A model generated the notes under the pieces. It did not search any database. It worked only from the letters and a program-made list of their open reading frames with translations, and had not been told where the DNA came from. From Pasteurellaceae bacterium (lineage in GTDB: Bacteria; Pseudomonadota; Gammaproteobacteria; Enterobacterales; Pasteurellaceae): a DNA stretch of 64,000 nt. The stretch spans positions 1 through 64,000 of the forward strand of contig CAAEJV010000013.1 of the NCBI GenBank assembly GCA_900756155.1. Direction: 5' to 3'. Position numbers and translations under genes: made by a program. Positions 34,251 through 43,168 of the stretch are shown here, one piece after another (within the stretch, counting starts at the first letter, position 1; every line of letters begins with the position of its first letter).

Positions 34251-35192
34251 TTCGTAATCTAATTCACCCACTAACTCATCGATAGCTTTGGCAAGTAATG
34301 TTCTGTCATGACGATAGCTGATATCATCTGCATTCAAGCGTTTAGCTAAGATTTGAACAGAAGAAATGGCAGACAAATCGACCGCACTTTTTTCACGATA
34401 AGGGGTAATGACACCGTCAATGACGGGTTCGCCAACAATTTCATGAATTTTCTGAATGCGATCAGACAAGGAAAGCTGAGAGGCAGCGCCAATTTCTACC
34501 CCTAAATTATCAATAAAAATCACTTTCGCTTTGCTATTACGCAGGGCAGTCGCTAATTCAGGTAGCAATAGCGGCGGCATAATGCTCGTCATGAAACTTC
34601 CTGGACCAAGTAAAATGACTTCTGCTTGCTCCAATGCTTGGATGGCTTCTTGTGCGGCTTTAACCATGGGCACTAAGAAAAGTGATTGAGGTAATTCTGT
34701 TAAATTATCAATGCTCACTTCACCTACAATACTGGAGCCTGAGCCTAAACTCGCGGCAAGATGAACTGGTTCTTCTGACATGGGAATAATGTGAGATTTT
34801 ACTTTGAGTAATTCACGAATTAAGTTAATGGCTTCAATAGGGCGAATATGCATATCTTCTAAGGCTTTTAGCATTAAATTGCCTAAATTATGCCCAGAAA
34901 GTTCACCTTCGCCAGTAAAGCGGTATTCAAATAATGCGGAGGCCGTGCTTGGCTCAATGATGATCTGGTTTAAGCAATTACGTAGATCTCCCCATGCAAT
35001 ACCACCTTGTTCTTGACGGATTCGACCCGTTGAACCGCCGTTATCTGTGGTGGTGACAATACCGGTTAAACGCTCTTTCATAAAACTAAGTGCCGATAAT
35101 ACACGCCCTAATCCATGACCACCACCAATGGCAACAATATGTTTGATTTCGTCTAAATGTTCATGACGGCTGTGACGAGATAAATCAGACAT
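34248..35192 (-). CDS. ybhK: YvcK/YbhK-family protein
   Basis: 314 residues. CofD-like Rossmann fold. The N-terminal IGGGHGLGRVLSAL loop, TTTDNGGSTGRIR, and GDLRNCL motifs are those of the YvcK/YbhK family, whose Bacillus member binds UDP-N-acetylglucosamine and is needed for cell shape on gluconeogenic carbon sources. LGPGSFMTSIMPPLLLP later in the protein is also typical. It lies head-to-head with moaA, exactly as ybhK does in E. coli; whether this reflects a functional link with molybdenum cofactor is not known. AAGGAA precedes the ATG. Confidence 0.88.
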   Translation of the reverse strand: MSDLSRHSRHEHLDEIKHIVAIGGGHGLGRVLSALSFMKERLTGIVTTTDNGGSTGRIRQEQGGIAWGDLRNCLNQIIIEPSTASALFEYRFTGEGELSGHNLGNLMLKALEDMHIRPIEAINLIRELLKVKSHIIPMSEEPVHLAASLGSGSSIVGEVSIDNLTELPQSLFLVPMVKAAQEAIQALEQAEVILLGPGSFMTSIMPPLLLPELATALRNSKAKVIFIDNLGVEIGAASQLSLSDRIQKIHEIVGEPVIDGVITPYREKSAVDLSAISSVQILAKRLNADDISYRHDRTLLAKAIDELVGELDYE

Positions 35193-35357
35193 TTTCCTTC
35201 CTTTTTTACCTATAAATAATTATAAAAAATAATGTTATATATTTTTTTATATAAGTTAGTGCTGTTATTTTTATCAATATAGTCGGGTTATTTTACCAAA
35301 TTATTGCTATTAACCGCTTGCTTTTATTACAATACCAACACAATTTATTTTTAACGC

Positions 35358-35466
35358 ATAACTCCGAGCTTGTTTAGCCTAAGTTTCACAAGAAATATGG
35401 TGGCAAGCCAATAACGCGGTACGTTATTCAGGGATACGCTGGAAACGGTTTATCCTCTCCATATTT
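35358..35466 (+). promoter_or_regulatory. Molybdenum cofactor riboswitch candidate before moaA
   Basis: The segment directly upstream of moaA holds the strings CTCCGAGC, TTTAGCCT, TGGCAAGCCA, a hairpin AATAACG/CGTTATT (35410-35428), and GGGATACGCTGGAAACGGTT followed by TCTCC. This order resembles the Moco RNA motif found before moaABCDE in E. coli, and the position is the same. The ribosome site AAAGG at 35469-35473 comes directly after, so translational control is plausible. A covariance search would be decisive. Confidence 0.7.
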
Positions 35467-35479
35467 AGAAAGGTGTAAA

Positions 35480-36493
35480 ATGCAATCCATTCCTATCAAG
35501 AACGTAGGAGAGTCTCGCTTAGTCGATCCTTTCCAACGTCAATATTACTATCTACGACTGTCGATTACCGATCAGTGTAATTTTCGTTGTACCTATTGTT
35601 TGCCGGATGGTTATCAACCTGAAGCTAACAAACCAAGTTTCTTAACCTTAAAAGAAATTACCCATCTTGCTCAAGCGTTTGCTGAAATGGGCACAGAGAA
35701 AATCCGTTTAACGGGTGGTGAACCCACTTTACGTAAAGATTTTATTTCTATTGCAGAAAGCATCGCTAACATTGATGGCATTCGTCAATTAGCCGTTACG
35801 ACAAATGGCTATCGCATGGCAAAAGATGTGGCTGATTGGAAGAAAGCAGGAATTACATCTATTAACGTCAGTGTTGATAGCTTAGATCCGAAAATGTTCC
35901 ATCAAATTACAGGCATCAATAAATTTGATGACGTGATGAGTGGTATCGATCGTGCATTTGAAGTGGGTTACAACAAAGTCAAAGTCAATTCAGTTTTGAT
36001 GAAAAATTTGAATGACAAAGAGTTTGAGCAATTCCTTGTTTGGGTGAAAGATCGCCCAATTCAAATGCGCTTTATCGAACTCATGCAAACGGGCGAAATG
36101 GATAGTTTCTTTGATAAATTCCATCTTTCAGGACAGGTATTAGCGGATAAATTGCTGCAAAACGGTTGGCAATTACAACACAAATCCCATACTGATGGTC
36201 CAGCTAAAGTATTCACGCATCCTGATTATGCAGGCGAAATTGGCTTAATCATGCCTTATGAGAAGAATTTCTGCGCAAGCTGTAATCGTCTCAGAGTATC
36301 AGCGAAGGGAAAACTTCATCTTTGTTTATTTGGTGAAGAAGGCATTGAATTACGTGATTTATTGCAATCACATGAGCAGCAAGATATTTTGCAAGCCCGT
36401 ATTTTTGCCGCACTTCAAGGCAAACGTGAACATCATTATTTGCATATCGGTGATAGTGGCGTAAGAAATCATTTAGCTTCTATCGGTGGCTAA
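35480..36493 (+). CDS. moaA: GTP 3',8-cyclase
   Basis: 337 residues. Radical-SAM enzyme that with MoaC turns GTP into cyclic pyranopterin monophosphate, the first step of molybdenum cofactor synthesis. The SAM-cluster Cys are in CNFRCTYCLP near residue 33, and the second 4Fe-4S cluster ligands are in NFCASCNRLRVSAKGKLHLCLF. LTGGEPTLR binds SAM. The C-terminus ends in the conserved Gly-Gly that MoaA needs. First gene of moaACDE. Confidence 0.97.
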   Translation: MQSIPIKNVGESRLVDPFQRQYYYLRLSITDQCNFRCTYCLPDGYQPEANKPSFLTLKEITHLAQAFAEMGTEKIRLTGGEPTLRKDFISIAESIANIDGIRQLAVTTNGYRMAKDVADWKKAGITSINVSVDSLDPKMFHQITGINKFDDVMSGIDRAFEVGYNKVKVNSVLMKNLNDKEFEQFLVWVKDRPIQMRFIELMQTGEMDSFFDKFHLSGQVLADKLLQNGWQLQHKSHTDGPAKVFTHPDYAGEIGLIMPYEKNFCASCNRLRVSAKGKLHLCLFGEEGIELRDLLQSHEQQDILQARIFAALQGKREHHYLHIGDSGVRNHLASIGG

Positions 36494-36497
36494 AAGT

Positions 36498-36526
36498 AAA
36501 TAAGTGAATAAACTATTCACTTATTT
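36498..36526 (+). terminator. Hairpin between moaA and moaC
   Basis: AAATAAGTGAATA pairs perfectly with TATTCACTTATTT (13 bp) around a 3-base loop. The following bases, TGCTTTTG, are only moderately T-rich. It could partly stop transcription after moaA or protect the moaA RNA end. Confidence 0.55.
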
Positions 36527-36580
36527 TGCTTTTGTCACACATGTAAAACATTCAATATTTTAACCGCACTTTATTTTATT

Positions 36581-37063
36581 ATGACTACATTTACGCATAT
36601 CAATTCTCAAGGCGAAGCCAATATGGTGGATGTTTCTGCAAAGGCAGAAACTGTTCGTGAAGCTCGAGCTGAAGCCATTGTGACCATGTCAAAAGAAACG
36701 CTTTCCATGATCGTGGAAGGCAAACATCACAAAGGTGATGTATTTGCTACAGCACGTATTGCAGGTATTCAGGCCGCGAAACGTACTTGGGAACTTATCC
36801 CGCTTTGTCATCCCTTATTACTTTCTAAAGTGGAAGTAAATTTAGAACCGTTACTTGAAACCAATCAAGTTCGTATTCAATCCCTTTGTAAATTAACCGG
36901 AAAAACCGGCGTAGAAATGGAAGCATTAACTGCAGCAAGCGTAGCAGCCTTAACCATTTACGATATGTGTAAAGCCGTACAAAAAGACATGGTGATTGAG
37001 CACGTTCGCCTGTTAGAAAAGAGCGGTGGAAAATCTGGTCATTTTATTGCGGAGGAAAAATAA
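36581..37063 (+). CDS. moaC: Cyclic pyranopterin monophosphate synthase
   Basis: 160 residues. Acts after MoaA to form cPMP. THINSQGEANMVDVSAKAETVREA is the usual beginning, and LIPLCHPLLLSKVEV and the KTGVEMEALTA segment carry active-site residues. The start has no obvious ribosome site, and an uptake sequence lies 10-20 bases before it, replacing what would be the normal spacing signal. moaB is absent between moaA and moaC, unlike in E. coli. Its stop is one base before the moaD start. Confidence 0.96.
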   Translation: MTTFTHINSQGEANMVDVSAKAETVREARAEAIVTMSKETLSMIVEGKHHKGDVFATARIAGIQAAKRTWELIPLCHPLLLSKVEVNLEPLLETNQVRIQSLCKLTGKTGVEMEALTAASVAALTIYDMCKAVQKDMVIEHVRLLEKSGGKSGHFIAEEK

Positions 37064-37064
37064 G

Positions 37065-37310
37065 ATGTTAAATATTTTATTTTTTGCTCAAACTCGCGAA
37101 TTAATTGGGGAAGATTCTATTCAGCTTGAAGGCGATTTTGCGACAGCAGAAGCGGTGCGTGAACATCTTGCTCAAAAAGGTGATAGATGGGCGTTAGCGT
37201 TAGAAAAAGGGAAGCTTTTAGTCGCTATCAATCAAACTTTGATGCCATTAGAAAGTGCGGTCAAAAATGGTGATGAAATTGCGTTTTTCCCACCAGTAAC
37301 AGGGGGCTAA
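37065..37310 (+). CDS. moaD: Molybdopterin synthase sulfur carrier subunit
   Basis: 81 residues from the ATG at 37065, with GGAGG about 10 bases before it; a longer frame from 37026 would overlap moaC. Ubiquitin-like fold; the C-terminal Gly-Gly (VTGG) becomes a thiocarboxylate and gives sulfur to cPMP. It is followed without a gap by moaE, its partner. Confidence 0.95.
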   Translation: MLNILFFAQTRELIGEDSIQLEGDFATAEAVREHLAQKGDRWALALEKGKLLVAINQTLMPLESAVKNGDEIAFFPPVTGG

Positions 37311-37763
37311 ATGACGGATATTCAGATTTCAGTACAAGAACAGCCTTTCGATCAAAATGCCGTTTACCAATGGCTTTCCGAACAACATTCAGTTGGTGCA
37401 ACGGTAATTTTTGTGGGTAAAGTGCGCGATCTTAATTTAGGTGATGAGGTATCCAGCTTATATTTAGAACATTATCCCGCCATGACAGAAAAAGCCTTAC
37501 GTGAAATTGTAGAACAGGCGAAAGCCCGTTGGGATATCCAACGAGTGTCTGTGATTCATCGCGTGGGCCTTTTGCATACCGGCGATGAAATTGTTTTGGT
37601 TGGTATTAGTTCCGCTCACCGAGGCGATGCTTACCACGCTAATGAATTCATTATGGACTTCTTAAAATCCAAAGCGCCGTTCTGGAAAAAAGAACAGACC
37701 AATCAAGGGGAACGTTGGATTGAAGCAAGAGAGAGCGATAAAGAAGCGTTAAATAAGTGGTAA
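37311..37763 (+). CDS. moaE: Molybdopterin synthase catalytic subunit
   Basis: 150 residues. Large subunit of the MoaD2-MoaE2 enzyme that puts the dithiolene sulfurs on cPMP. Active-site Lys are in the KSKAPFWKKE segment near residue 120, and VGKVRDLNLGD and LEHYPAMTEKAL are typical. Starts directly at the moaD stop, so the two are translationally coupled. Last gene of moaACDE. Confidence 0.96.
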   Translation: MTDIQISVQEQPFDQNAVYQWLSEQHSVGATVIFVGKVRDLNLGDEVSSLYLEHYPAMTEKALREIVEQAKARWDIQRVSVIHRVGLLHTGDEIVLVGISSAHRGDAYHANEFIMDFLKSKAPFWKKEQTNQGERWIEARESDKEALNKW

Positions 37764-37840
37764 TTCAATATAAAAAACATGGTCATTTTTATGGCCATTT
37801 TTACTTTTATTAGCAGAATAAGTATATAATTATACATATA

Positions 37841-37880
37841 CTTTAATTTATCTTTAATTTATCTTTAATTTATCTTTACA
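37841..37880 (+). repeat. 11-bp tandem repeat upstream of adhesin gene
   Basis: Three exact copies of CTTTAATTTAT at 37841-37851, 37852-37862 and 37863-37873, followed by a partial fourth copy beginning CTTTA. It lies about 160-190 bases before the start of the trimeric autotransporter gene. Such promoter repeats in Haemophilus and Moraxella adhesin genes change expression when the copy number changes. Confidence 0.85.
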
Positions 37881-37957
37881 TTACATTTAACTTCTCCATA
37901 AAAAACTATTCTTTGTCAGCTTTTGTAAAATCTTGTAAATTATCTGTTAATTGCTGA

Positions 37958-38028
37958 GTTTCCTATTATACTTATTCGGAATCAAGATTTTGTTTGTCTT
38001 GATTAGTTATTTTTAGATTATAGGAAAC
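37958..38028 (+). promoter_or_regulatory. Nested inverted repeat over adhesin translation start
   Basis: Outer arms GTTTCCTAT (37958-37966) and ATAGGAAAC (38020-38028) enclose inner arms AATCAAGA (37980-37987) and TCTTGATT (37997-38004). The right outer arm contains the ribosome site AGGA, 9 bases before the ATG at 38035, and the left arm overlaps a possible -10 box TATTAT (37965-37970). RNA started upstream could hide its own ribosome site. Confidence 0.5.
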
Positions 38029-38034
38029 TTTAAT

Positions 38035-40620
38035 ATGAATCATGTTTTTAAAATTATTTGGAATAAAGTAAATCAATGCTGGGTTGCTGTTTCAGAACTA
38101 AGCAAATCTGTGGGTAAATCATCTCAAACCGATAAACGTAAAGCATTAAATGTAATCATTGGCGCTGCAGTTTTAGCAGGTGCAACTACAAGCGCGATGG
38201 CTGAAACCAATGTGGTATCAAATGATCAAGGAAATATTGTTGGAGGTATCGGTGCGAGCGCCCTTGGTGGAACCGGTACAACAGGGAATTCTGTTGTTTT
38301 AGGTAATAAAGCTAAATCTGAAACAACTGAGAGCGTAGTAATTGGTGGTAATACTACAAATACAGGACGTTGGTCAGTAACTTTGGGTGATAAAGCTAAT
38401 GGTAATTCTCAATACGGCGTGACGATTGGTGATCGTGCATCAACAGGTAAAGGCGGAAACGCAATTGCTATCGGTTTAATGGCAAAAACCTCTAATGAGA
38501 AAGTGGGTGGAAATAGCCAAACTGCTGTAGGGGCGGCATCTTATGCTGATGGTGAAGCAGCTTCAGCCTTTGGTGCAACAGCAAATGCAACAGGCGCTCT
38601 AGCAACCGCTGTTGGTCGAAACTCAAAAGCTCTCGCACTAAGTGCTTCTGCTTTTGGTGATAGTGCATCAGCTTCAGCATGGGGTGCAACTGCATTAGGT
38701 CGTGGTGCATCGGCTAGAGCAGATAATTCTATTGCTGTGGGCTCAGAAGCAGTGACAGAAGGACGAGAATCTACAGCATTGGGACGTCGTTCTTACGCTG
38801 GCGCTCAAAGTGCTGCGGCTCTAGGTACCGGAGCTAATGCAAGTGGGGTTGTTTCGACAGCTGTAGGTAATGGGGCTAAAGCGAGTGCTTTAGGAGCTTC
38901 AGCATTAGGTAATACTGCAGATGCTAGTGGTAGAGGTTCAATGGCTTTCGGTTATGCATCTAAAGCTTCAGGTGTGGATGCATTGGCATCTGGCTCTAAT
39001 GCTAATGCTTCATCAATGAATGCAGTTGCGGTTGGTAAAGATAGTAATTCTTCTGCTGTTAATGCTATTGCTCTTGGTACATCTAGTAACGTCTCTGCGG
39101 TTAGTGCTGTTGTGATTGGTACTCAAGCAAAAGGTACTCATGAAAACTCTGTGACATTAGGTTCTTATTCAAGCAGCGCGGCTAATGATTTTAATCAGAC
39201 AGCAAAAGCTTTATCTTCTTTTGATGATAAGGCGAAAGGTACAACAGTTAATTACAATGGTACTTTTTCAACTCAAAAAGGTGCAGTATCTGTCGGTGAT
39301 GGAAAACTTGTTCGCCAAATCCAAAACGTAGGTGCAGGTCGAATTACGGCTACTTCAAACGATGCCGTAAATGGTAGCCAGTTATATCAAGCCTATTACA
39401 ATGCGGGCTTTAACATTCAAAACAATGATAAAGAAACATCACGTATTAATACCCATGGCAAAGTAAATTTTGTAGATGGTAAGAATACCGAAGTGGTTGT
39501 TAAAGACGGTGAAAATGCTGCTAATATTACAGTGAATTTAAAAGATGATATTACTGTTAAGAGTGTTACAGCCAATAATGTTACCGTAGGACCTGTTACG
39601 ATTAATCAAGATGGTATTAATGCAGGTGATAAAAAAATCACGAATGTATCAAATGGTACAATTTCAGCAGATAGTAAAGAAGCTGTGAATGGTAGCCAAT
39701 TATATGCAGCGAAGAACGAGCTTAATACCAATATTACTAAAGCTGCAGCGGCAGCTAAAACAGAAGTAAAAGCTGGAACAAATGTAGAGGTTACTTCTGA
39801 AACTGGTGCGAATAATCAAACGATTTACACCGTTAATGCAAAAGACACTTCAGCATCAGTTGAAGCTGCTTCTGATGCTGTTACAGTAACAGTTGGTGAA
39901 AAAACAGAAGTTAAAAATGGTATTTCTGTTACCACAGTAACCAATTACAAAGTAGATCTTTCACAAAAAACCAAAGATGAAATCAAAAATGCAGGTGGTC
40001 GTGGATTTAACGTGACTGCAAGTGCATCTGAAGGTACTGTTGTAAATGAAGTGACAGAAGAAACGGTTCAATCTACTGCAACAAAAATGGATAAGTTAAC
40101 ACTTGATGCGGGTAAAAATATTAAATTAACTCACAAAAAAGGCAAAGTGTTAAGTGTTGCAGTATCTGACACACCGACATTCAAAAATGTAACTACAACA
40201 GGTGACGTTAACGTTGGTGGTACTATCCATGCACATGGTGGATTAGATATGCACAATAATCGTATTGTAAATGTGGCTGATCCGAAAGACCCAACTGATG
40301 CAGTAAATAAACGTTATGTTGATAATGCTGTGAAAAACATTAATAACAACATCAATCGTTTAGACAACAAAATTGATCACGTTGATCGTAAATTACGAGC
40401 AGGTATTGCAGGTGCGACAGCGATTTCTTTCTTACAACGTCCAAATGAAGCGGGTAAAAGCTTAGTTTCTGTTGGTGTAGGTGGTTATCGTAATGAAAAT
40501 GCCATCGCAGTTGGTTATGGCCGAAATTCTGATAATAATAAAATTTCGATTAAAGTTGGTGCAAGTATCAATACCCGCAGTGATGTAAACTGGGGCGGAA
40601 GCATCGGTTACCAATGGTAA
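38035..40620 (+). CDS. Trimeric autotransporter adhesin (YadA/Hia type) with ESPR
   Basis: 861 residues. Begins with an extended signal peptide (ESPR, residues 1-24, KIIWNKVNQCWVAVSE) and then a hydrophobic stretch ending near AMA, about residue 57. Residues 60-390 are rows of YadA head repeats (ALGTGANASG, AVGNGAKASA types) that form a beta-roll. Neck motifs NDAVNGSQLY (about residue 440) and KEAVNGSQLY (about 545) join head to stalk. The C-terminal DAVNKRYVDNAV coiled coil (about 750-785) leads to the membrane anchor from AGIAGATAIS, ending in W for outer-membrane insertion by Bam. Function: attachment to host surfaces or matrix and possible autoaggregation; the target is unknown. Single gene with own terminator. 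Confidence 0.92.
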   Translation: MNHVFKIIWNKVNQCWVAVSELSKSVGKSSQTDKRKALNVIIGAAVLAGATTSAMAETNVVSNDQGNIVGGIGASALGGTGTTGNSVVLGNKAKSETTESVVIGGNTTNTGRWSVTLGDKANGNSQYGVTIGDRASTGKGGNAIAIGLMAKTSNEKVGGNSQTAVGAASYADGEAASAFGATANATGALATAVGRNSKALALSASAFGDSASASAWGATALGRGASARADNSIAVGSEAVTEGRESTALGRRSYAGAQSAAALGTGANASGVVSTAVGNGAKASALGASALGNTADASGRGSMAFGYASKASGVDALASGSNANASSMNAVAVGKDSNSSAVNAIALGTSSNVSAVSAVVIGTQAKGTHENSVTLGSYSSSAANDFNQTAKALSSFDDKAKGTTVNYNGTFSTQKGAVSVGDGKLVRQIQNVGAGRITATSNDAVNGSQLYQAYYNAGFNIQNNDKETSRINTHGKVNFVDGKNTEVVVKDGENAANITVNLKDDITVKSVTANNVTVGPVTINQDGINAGDKKITNVSNGTISADSKEAVNGSQLYAAKNELNTNITKAAAAAKTEVKAGTNVEVTSETGANNQTIYTVNAKDTSASVEAASDAVTVTVGEKTEVKNGISVTTVTNYKVDLSQKTKDEIKNAGGRGFNVTASASEGTVVNEVTEETVQSTATKMDKLTLDAGKNIKLTHKKGKVLSVAVSDTPTFKNVTTTGDVNVGGTIHAHGGLDMHNNRIVNVADPKDPTDAVNKRYVDNAVKNINNNINRLDNKIDHVDRKLRAGIAGATAISFLQRPNEAGKSLVSVGVGGYRNENAIAVGYGRNSDNNKISIKVGASINTRSDVNWGGSIGYQW

Positions 40621-40628
40621 TTGTTTGA

Positions 40629-40660
40629 TAAAAAGGCAGAGTAAAATCTGCCTTTTCTTT
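40629..40660 (+). terminator. Terminator of the first adhesin gene
   Basis: AAAAGGCAGA and TCTGCCTTTT form a 10-bp stem with a 6-base loop, followed by a T-rich run. Confidence 0.88.
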
Positions 40661-40676
40661 TGTTATGTTGAGATGA

Positions 40677-40710
40677 AAAAAAGTGCGGTCAAATTTAACC
40701 GCACTTTTTG
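40677..40710 (-). terminator. Uptake-sequence pair terminator of aspC
   Basis: AAAGTGCGGT and ACCGCACTTT pair over 10 bp or more; on the minus strand the stem runs into a T tract just after aspC. Confidence 0.82.
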
Positions 40711-40720
40711 CTTTTATTGA

Positions 40721-41911
40721 TTAAAGCACTTTTACAATACTTTCACATAAATAACGAATATTGTCTTCAGTGATACCAGCCACATTAATACGACCAGAAC
40801 GAACCGCGTAAATCGCAAATTCTTCTTTTAAGCGATCAACTTGTTCAGGTGATAAGCCGCTGAAAGAGAACATACCGTTTTGTTCCATGATAAAGCTGAA
40901 ATCTTGTTCTGCACCATATTCTTTTAATAACTGAACGAATAAATGACGCATTTTTTTGATGCGTTCACGCATTTCAGTTAATTCATTTTCCCATTCTTGG
41001 CGAAGTTGCGGATCGTTTAATACCGTTGCTACGGTCGCCCCACCGTGAGATGCTGGGTTAGAGTAGAGGGTACGAATAATTGATTTCACCTGTGTTAAAG
41101 CGGTTGAAGCAATTTCTGCATTTTCAGCCACAAGGGTAAAGGCACCTACACGCTCATTGTATAAACCAAAGTTTTTAGAGAATGAACTTGCCACTAATAA
41201 TTCTTTATGATTTGCTGCAAAAGCACGTAAACCGTAAGCATCTTGGTCTAAGCTATTGGCTAAACCTTGATAAGCAAAGTCAAAGAGTGGTAACCAGCCG
41301 TTTTTCGCTGAAAGCGCAGCCAATTCTTGCCATTGTTCTGGGGTTGGATCAATACCGGTTGGATTGTGGCAGCAACCGTGTAAAAGTACCACATCGCCTT
41401 CGCTTGCTTGGCTTAAATCTTCAAGTAAATGTTCCCAGTCAAGGGCTTTGCGTTCAGCATCATAATAACGATATTCACGAATCGTCATGCCCACCGCATT
41501 GAAAATGGCATTGTGATTTGGCCATGTTGGCGTACTAATCCACACATTTTGTGCTTTGGTCTGGCGTTTAATGAATTCTGCGGCAATGCGTAATGCACCT
41601 GTGCCACCTAAGCTTTGTACCGTTCTTGCACGATTAGCTTTAATTACACCAGAATCTTTACCGAAAAGGAGTTCTTTTGTGCGTTCGTTATAATCGGCAA
41701 TACCATCGATAGTCAGATAGTTTTTCGTTTTTTCGTTATCAAATAAGCGTTTTTCGGCTTCTTTTACTGCACGCATAATCGGCGTTGTACCTTGTGCATC
41801 TTTATAAACGCCAATACCTAAATTGATTTTATTTTCACGCGTTTCTGATTTGAATGCTTCGCCTAAGCCTAAGATAGGATCGGCCGGAGCCGCTTTGATA
41901 TGTTCAAACAT
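40721..41911 (-). CDS. aspC: Aromatic/aspartate aminotransferase
   Basis: 396 residues. PLP enzyme of fold type I that moves amino groups between aspartate or aromatic amino acids and 2-oxoglutarate. The PLP Lys is in SSFSKNFGLYNERVGAF near residue 245, the Asn-Pro pair in LLHGCCHNPTGIDPT, and the substrate-carboxylate Arg in the C-terminal AVRSGRINVAG. The E. coli AspC and TyrB are both close relatives, so substrate range could include phenylalanine and tyrosine. Single gene. Confidence 0.92.
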   Translation of the reverse strand: MFEHIKAAPADPILGLGEAFKSETRENKINLGIGVYKDAQGTTPIMRAVKEAEKRLFDNEKTKNYLTIDGIADYNERTKELLFGKDSGVIKANRARTVQSLGGTGALRIAAEFIKRQTKAQNVWISTPTWPNHNAIFNAVGMTIREYRYYDAERKALDWEHLLEDLSQASEGDVVLLHGCCHNPTGIDPTPEQWQELAALSAKNGWLPLFDFAYQGLANSLDQDAYGLRAFAANHKELLVASSFSKNFGLYNERVGAFTLVAENAEIASTALTQVKSIIRTLYSNPASHGGATVATVLNDPQLRQEWENELTEMRERIKKMRHLFVQLLKEYGAEQDFSFIMEQNGMFSFSGLSPEQVDRLKEEFAIYAVRSGRINVAGITEDNIRYLCESIVKVL

Positions 41912-41994
41912 AGCTTTTCCTTATGTATGTGTTGTGAGATGAGTAATTTTATACTTCAGTCGATGGATTTTATCAAGAAGAACCTGATAAAAAT

Positions 41995-42043
41995 CAACCG
42001 CACTTTGATGCTTTTAGATATTCATCAAAAAGTGCAGTTGTTT
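41995..42043 (-). terminator. Possible purEK terminator with a degenerate uptake pair
   Basis: AACCGCACTTTGATG pairs with CATCAAAAAGTGCAGTT imperfectly. One arm is a true uptake sequence and the other has one changed base (AAGTGCAGT). Confidence 0.55.
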
Positions 42044-42049
42044 TTTTGA

Positions 42050-43138
42050 TTATTTTAATTTCTCAATCGCCCAATTTAAACCAGATTGATAGTCTTCAGG
42101 GAGTTCGTGACGAAGTTTTTCAAGCTGTTGAATAATGATCGTTTTGTTTGGATGCGTGATATTGATATGACCTAATTTTCTACCTGGACGAACTTCCTTT
42201 CCATACCAATGTAATTGGGAGAAAGGCGTGTTCAACCATTGTGGATTATGTTCTGTACCAATTAAATTAACCATGACACTTGGGGCAATAGGCTGTAATG
42301 ACGGTGTAGGTAAATCTAATAAAGCACGTAGATGCAATTCAAATTGACTGATAGCACAACCTAATTGTGTCCAATGTCCACTGTTATGCACACGAGGAGC
42401 GAGTTCATTAATTAATAATTTATTCCCCACCACAAAGCATTCCATCGCCATTACACCCACATATTCAAGCTTATCCATGATTTTTCCGAGCATAGATTCA
42501 GCCTGAATTTGTTGGCTTTGTTGTTGCGGGAATGAAATATCTGTCACACTGTAACGTAAAATTCCATTTTGCTGCAGGTTATGTGTTACTGGGTAAAAAC
42601 GTTTTTCACCATTTTTAAATCTTGCGCCTACGATAGACACTTCATAATCAAAAGGAATAAATTTTTCTGCGATGACCTCACCGAATAAATCGTCCGTAAT
42701 ATCACGTTGATTATTTTCAGTGATAATCCATTGACCACGGCCGTCATAACCACCGGTACGACGTTTTACCACGACTTTTTCACCTACATTTTTAAATACT
42801 TCAGACCATTGCGTTTTATCTTTTAATAAACACCATGGCGAGGTAGAGAGATTGAGCTCATCCAGTAAAGATTTTTGGGTAAAGCGATCAGCCAATAAGC
42901 CAAAAACATTCTGATTAACGAAATTCTTATGATGACCTAATAATTCAGTTAACGGTGTTTTTTCCCAACGTTCAATCTCTGCGGTAATGATGGCATCTTT
43001 AGGTAAATCAAATACGGGCGCATTGAACTCAAGCGGTTGAACGTGAATATCTAAAGGTGCGCCTGCATAACGCAACATTCTGCCAAGTTGACCATTGCCA
43101 AGCACATAAACGGTAGGATATAGGGTAGAGTTTTGCAT
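42050..43138 (-). CDS. purK: N5-carboxyaminoimidazole ribonucleotide synthase
   Basis: 362 residues from the ATG at 43138; upstream in-frame starts (ATG 43150, TTG 43153) have no ribosome site. ATP-grasp enzyme that carboxylates AIR with bicarbonate in purine synthesis. The N-terminal loop is VYVLGNGQLGRMLRYAG, the ATP-grasp domain holds KRRTGGYDGRGQW, and RVHNSGHWTQ carries substrate and metal residues. Works together with PurE, whose gene is 55 bases upstream; an uptake-sequence hairpin (43169-43192) lies between them. Confidence 0.95.
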   Translation of the reverse strand: MQNSTLYPTVYVLGNGQLGRMLRYAGAPLDIHVQPLEFNAPVFDLPKDAIITAEIERWEKTPLTELLGHHKNFVNQNVFGLLADRFTQKSLLDELNLSTSPWCLLKDKTQWSEVFKNVGEKVVVKRRTGGYDGRGQWIITENNQRDITDDLFGEVIAEKFIPFDYEVSIVGARFKNGEKRFYPVTHNLQQNGILRYSVTDISFPQQQSQQIQAESMLGKIMDKLEYVGVMAMECFVVGNKLLINELAPRVHNSGHWTQLGCAISQFELHLRALLDLPTPSLQPIAPSVMVNLIGTEHNPQWLNTPFSQLHWYGKEVRPGRKLGHINITHPNKTIIIQQLEKLRHELPEDYQSGLNWAIEKLK

Positions 43139-43168
43139 AAAATTTCTCATCAAATCTAGCTAAAAAAA

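Noticed and set aside
36494..36580. Loss of moaB between moaA and moaC by deletion.
   Set aside because: The spacer has no remnant of moaB. MoaB is not needed for the pathway where Mog exists, and moaACDE without moaB is common.
38560..39180. Repetitive DNA in the first adhesin gene as phase-variable repeats.
   Set aside because: The repeats are imperfect codons for YadA head units and not exact short tandem repeats, so slippage is not expected there.
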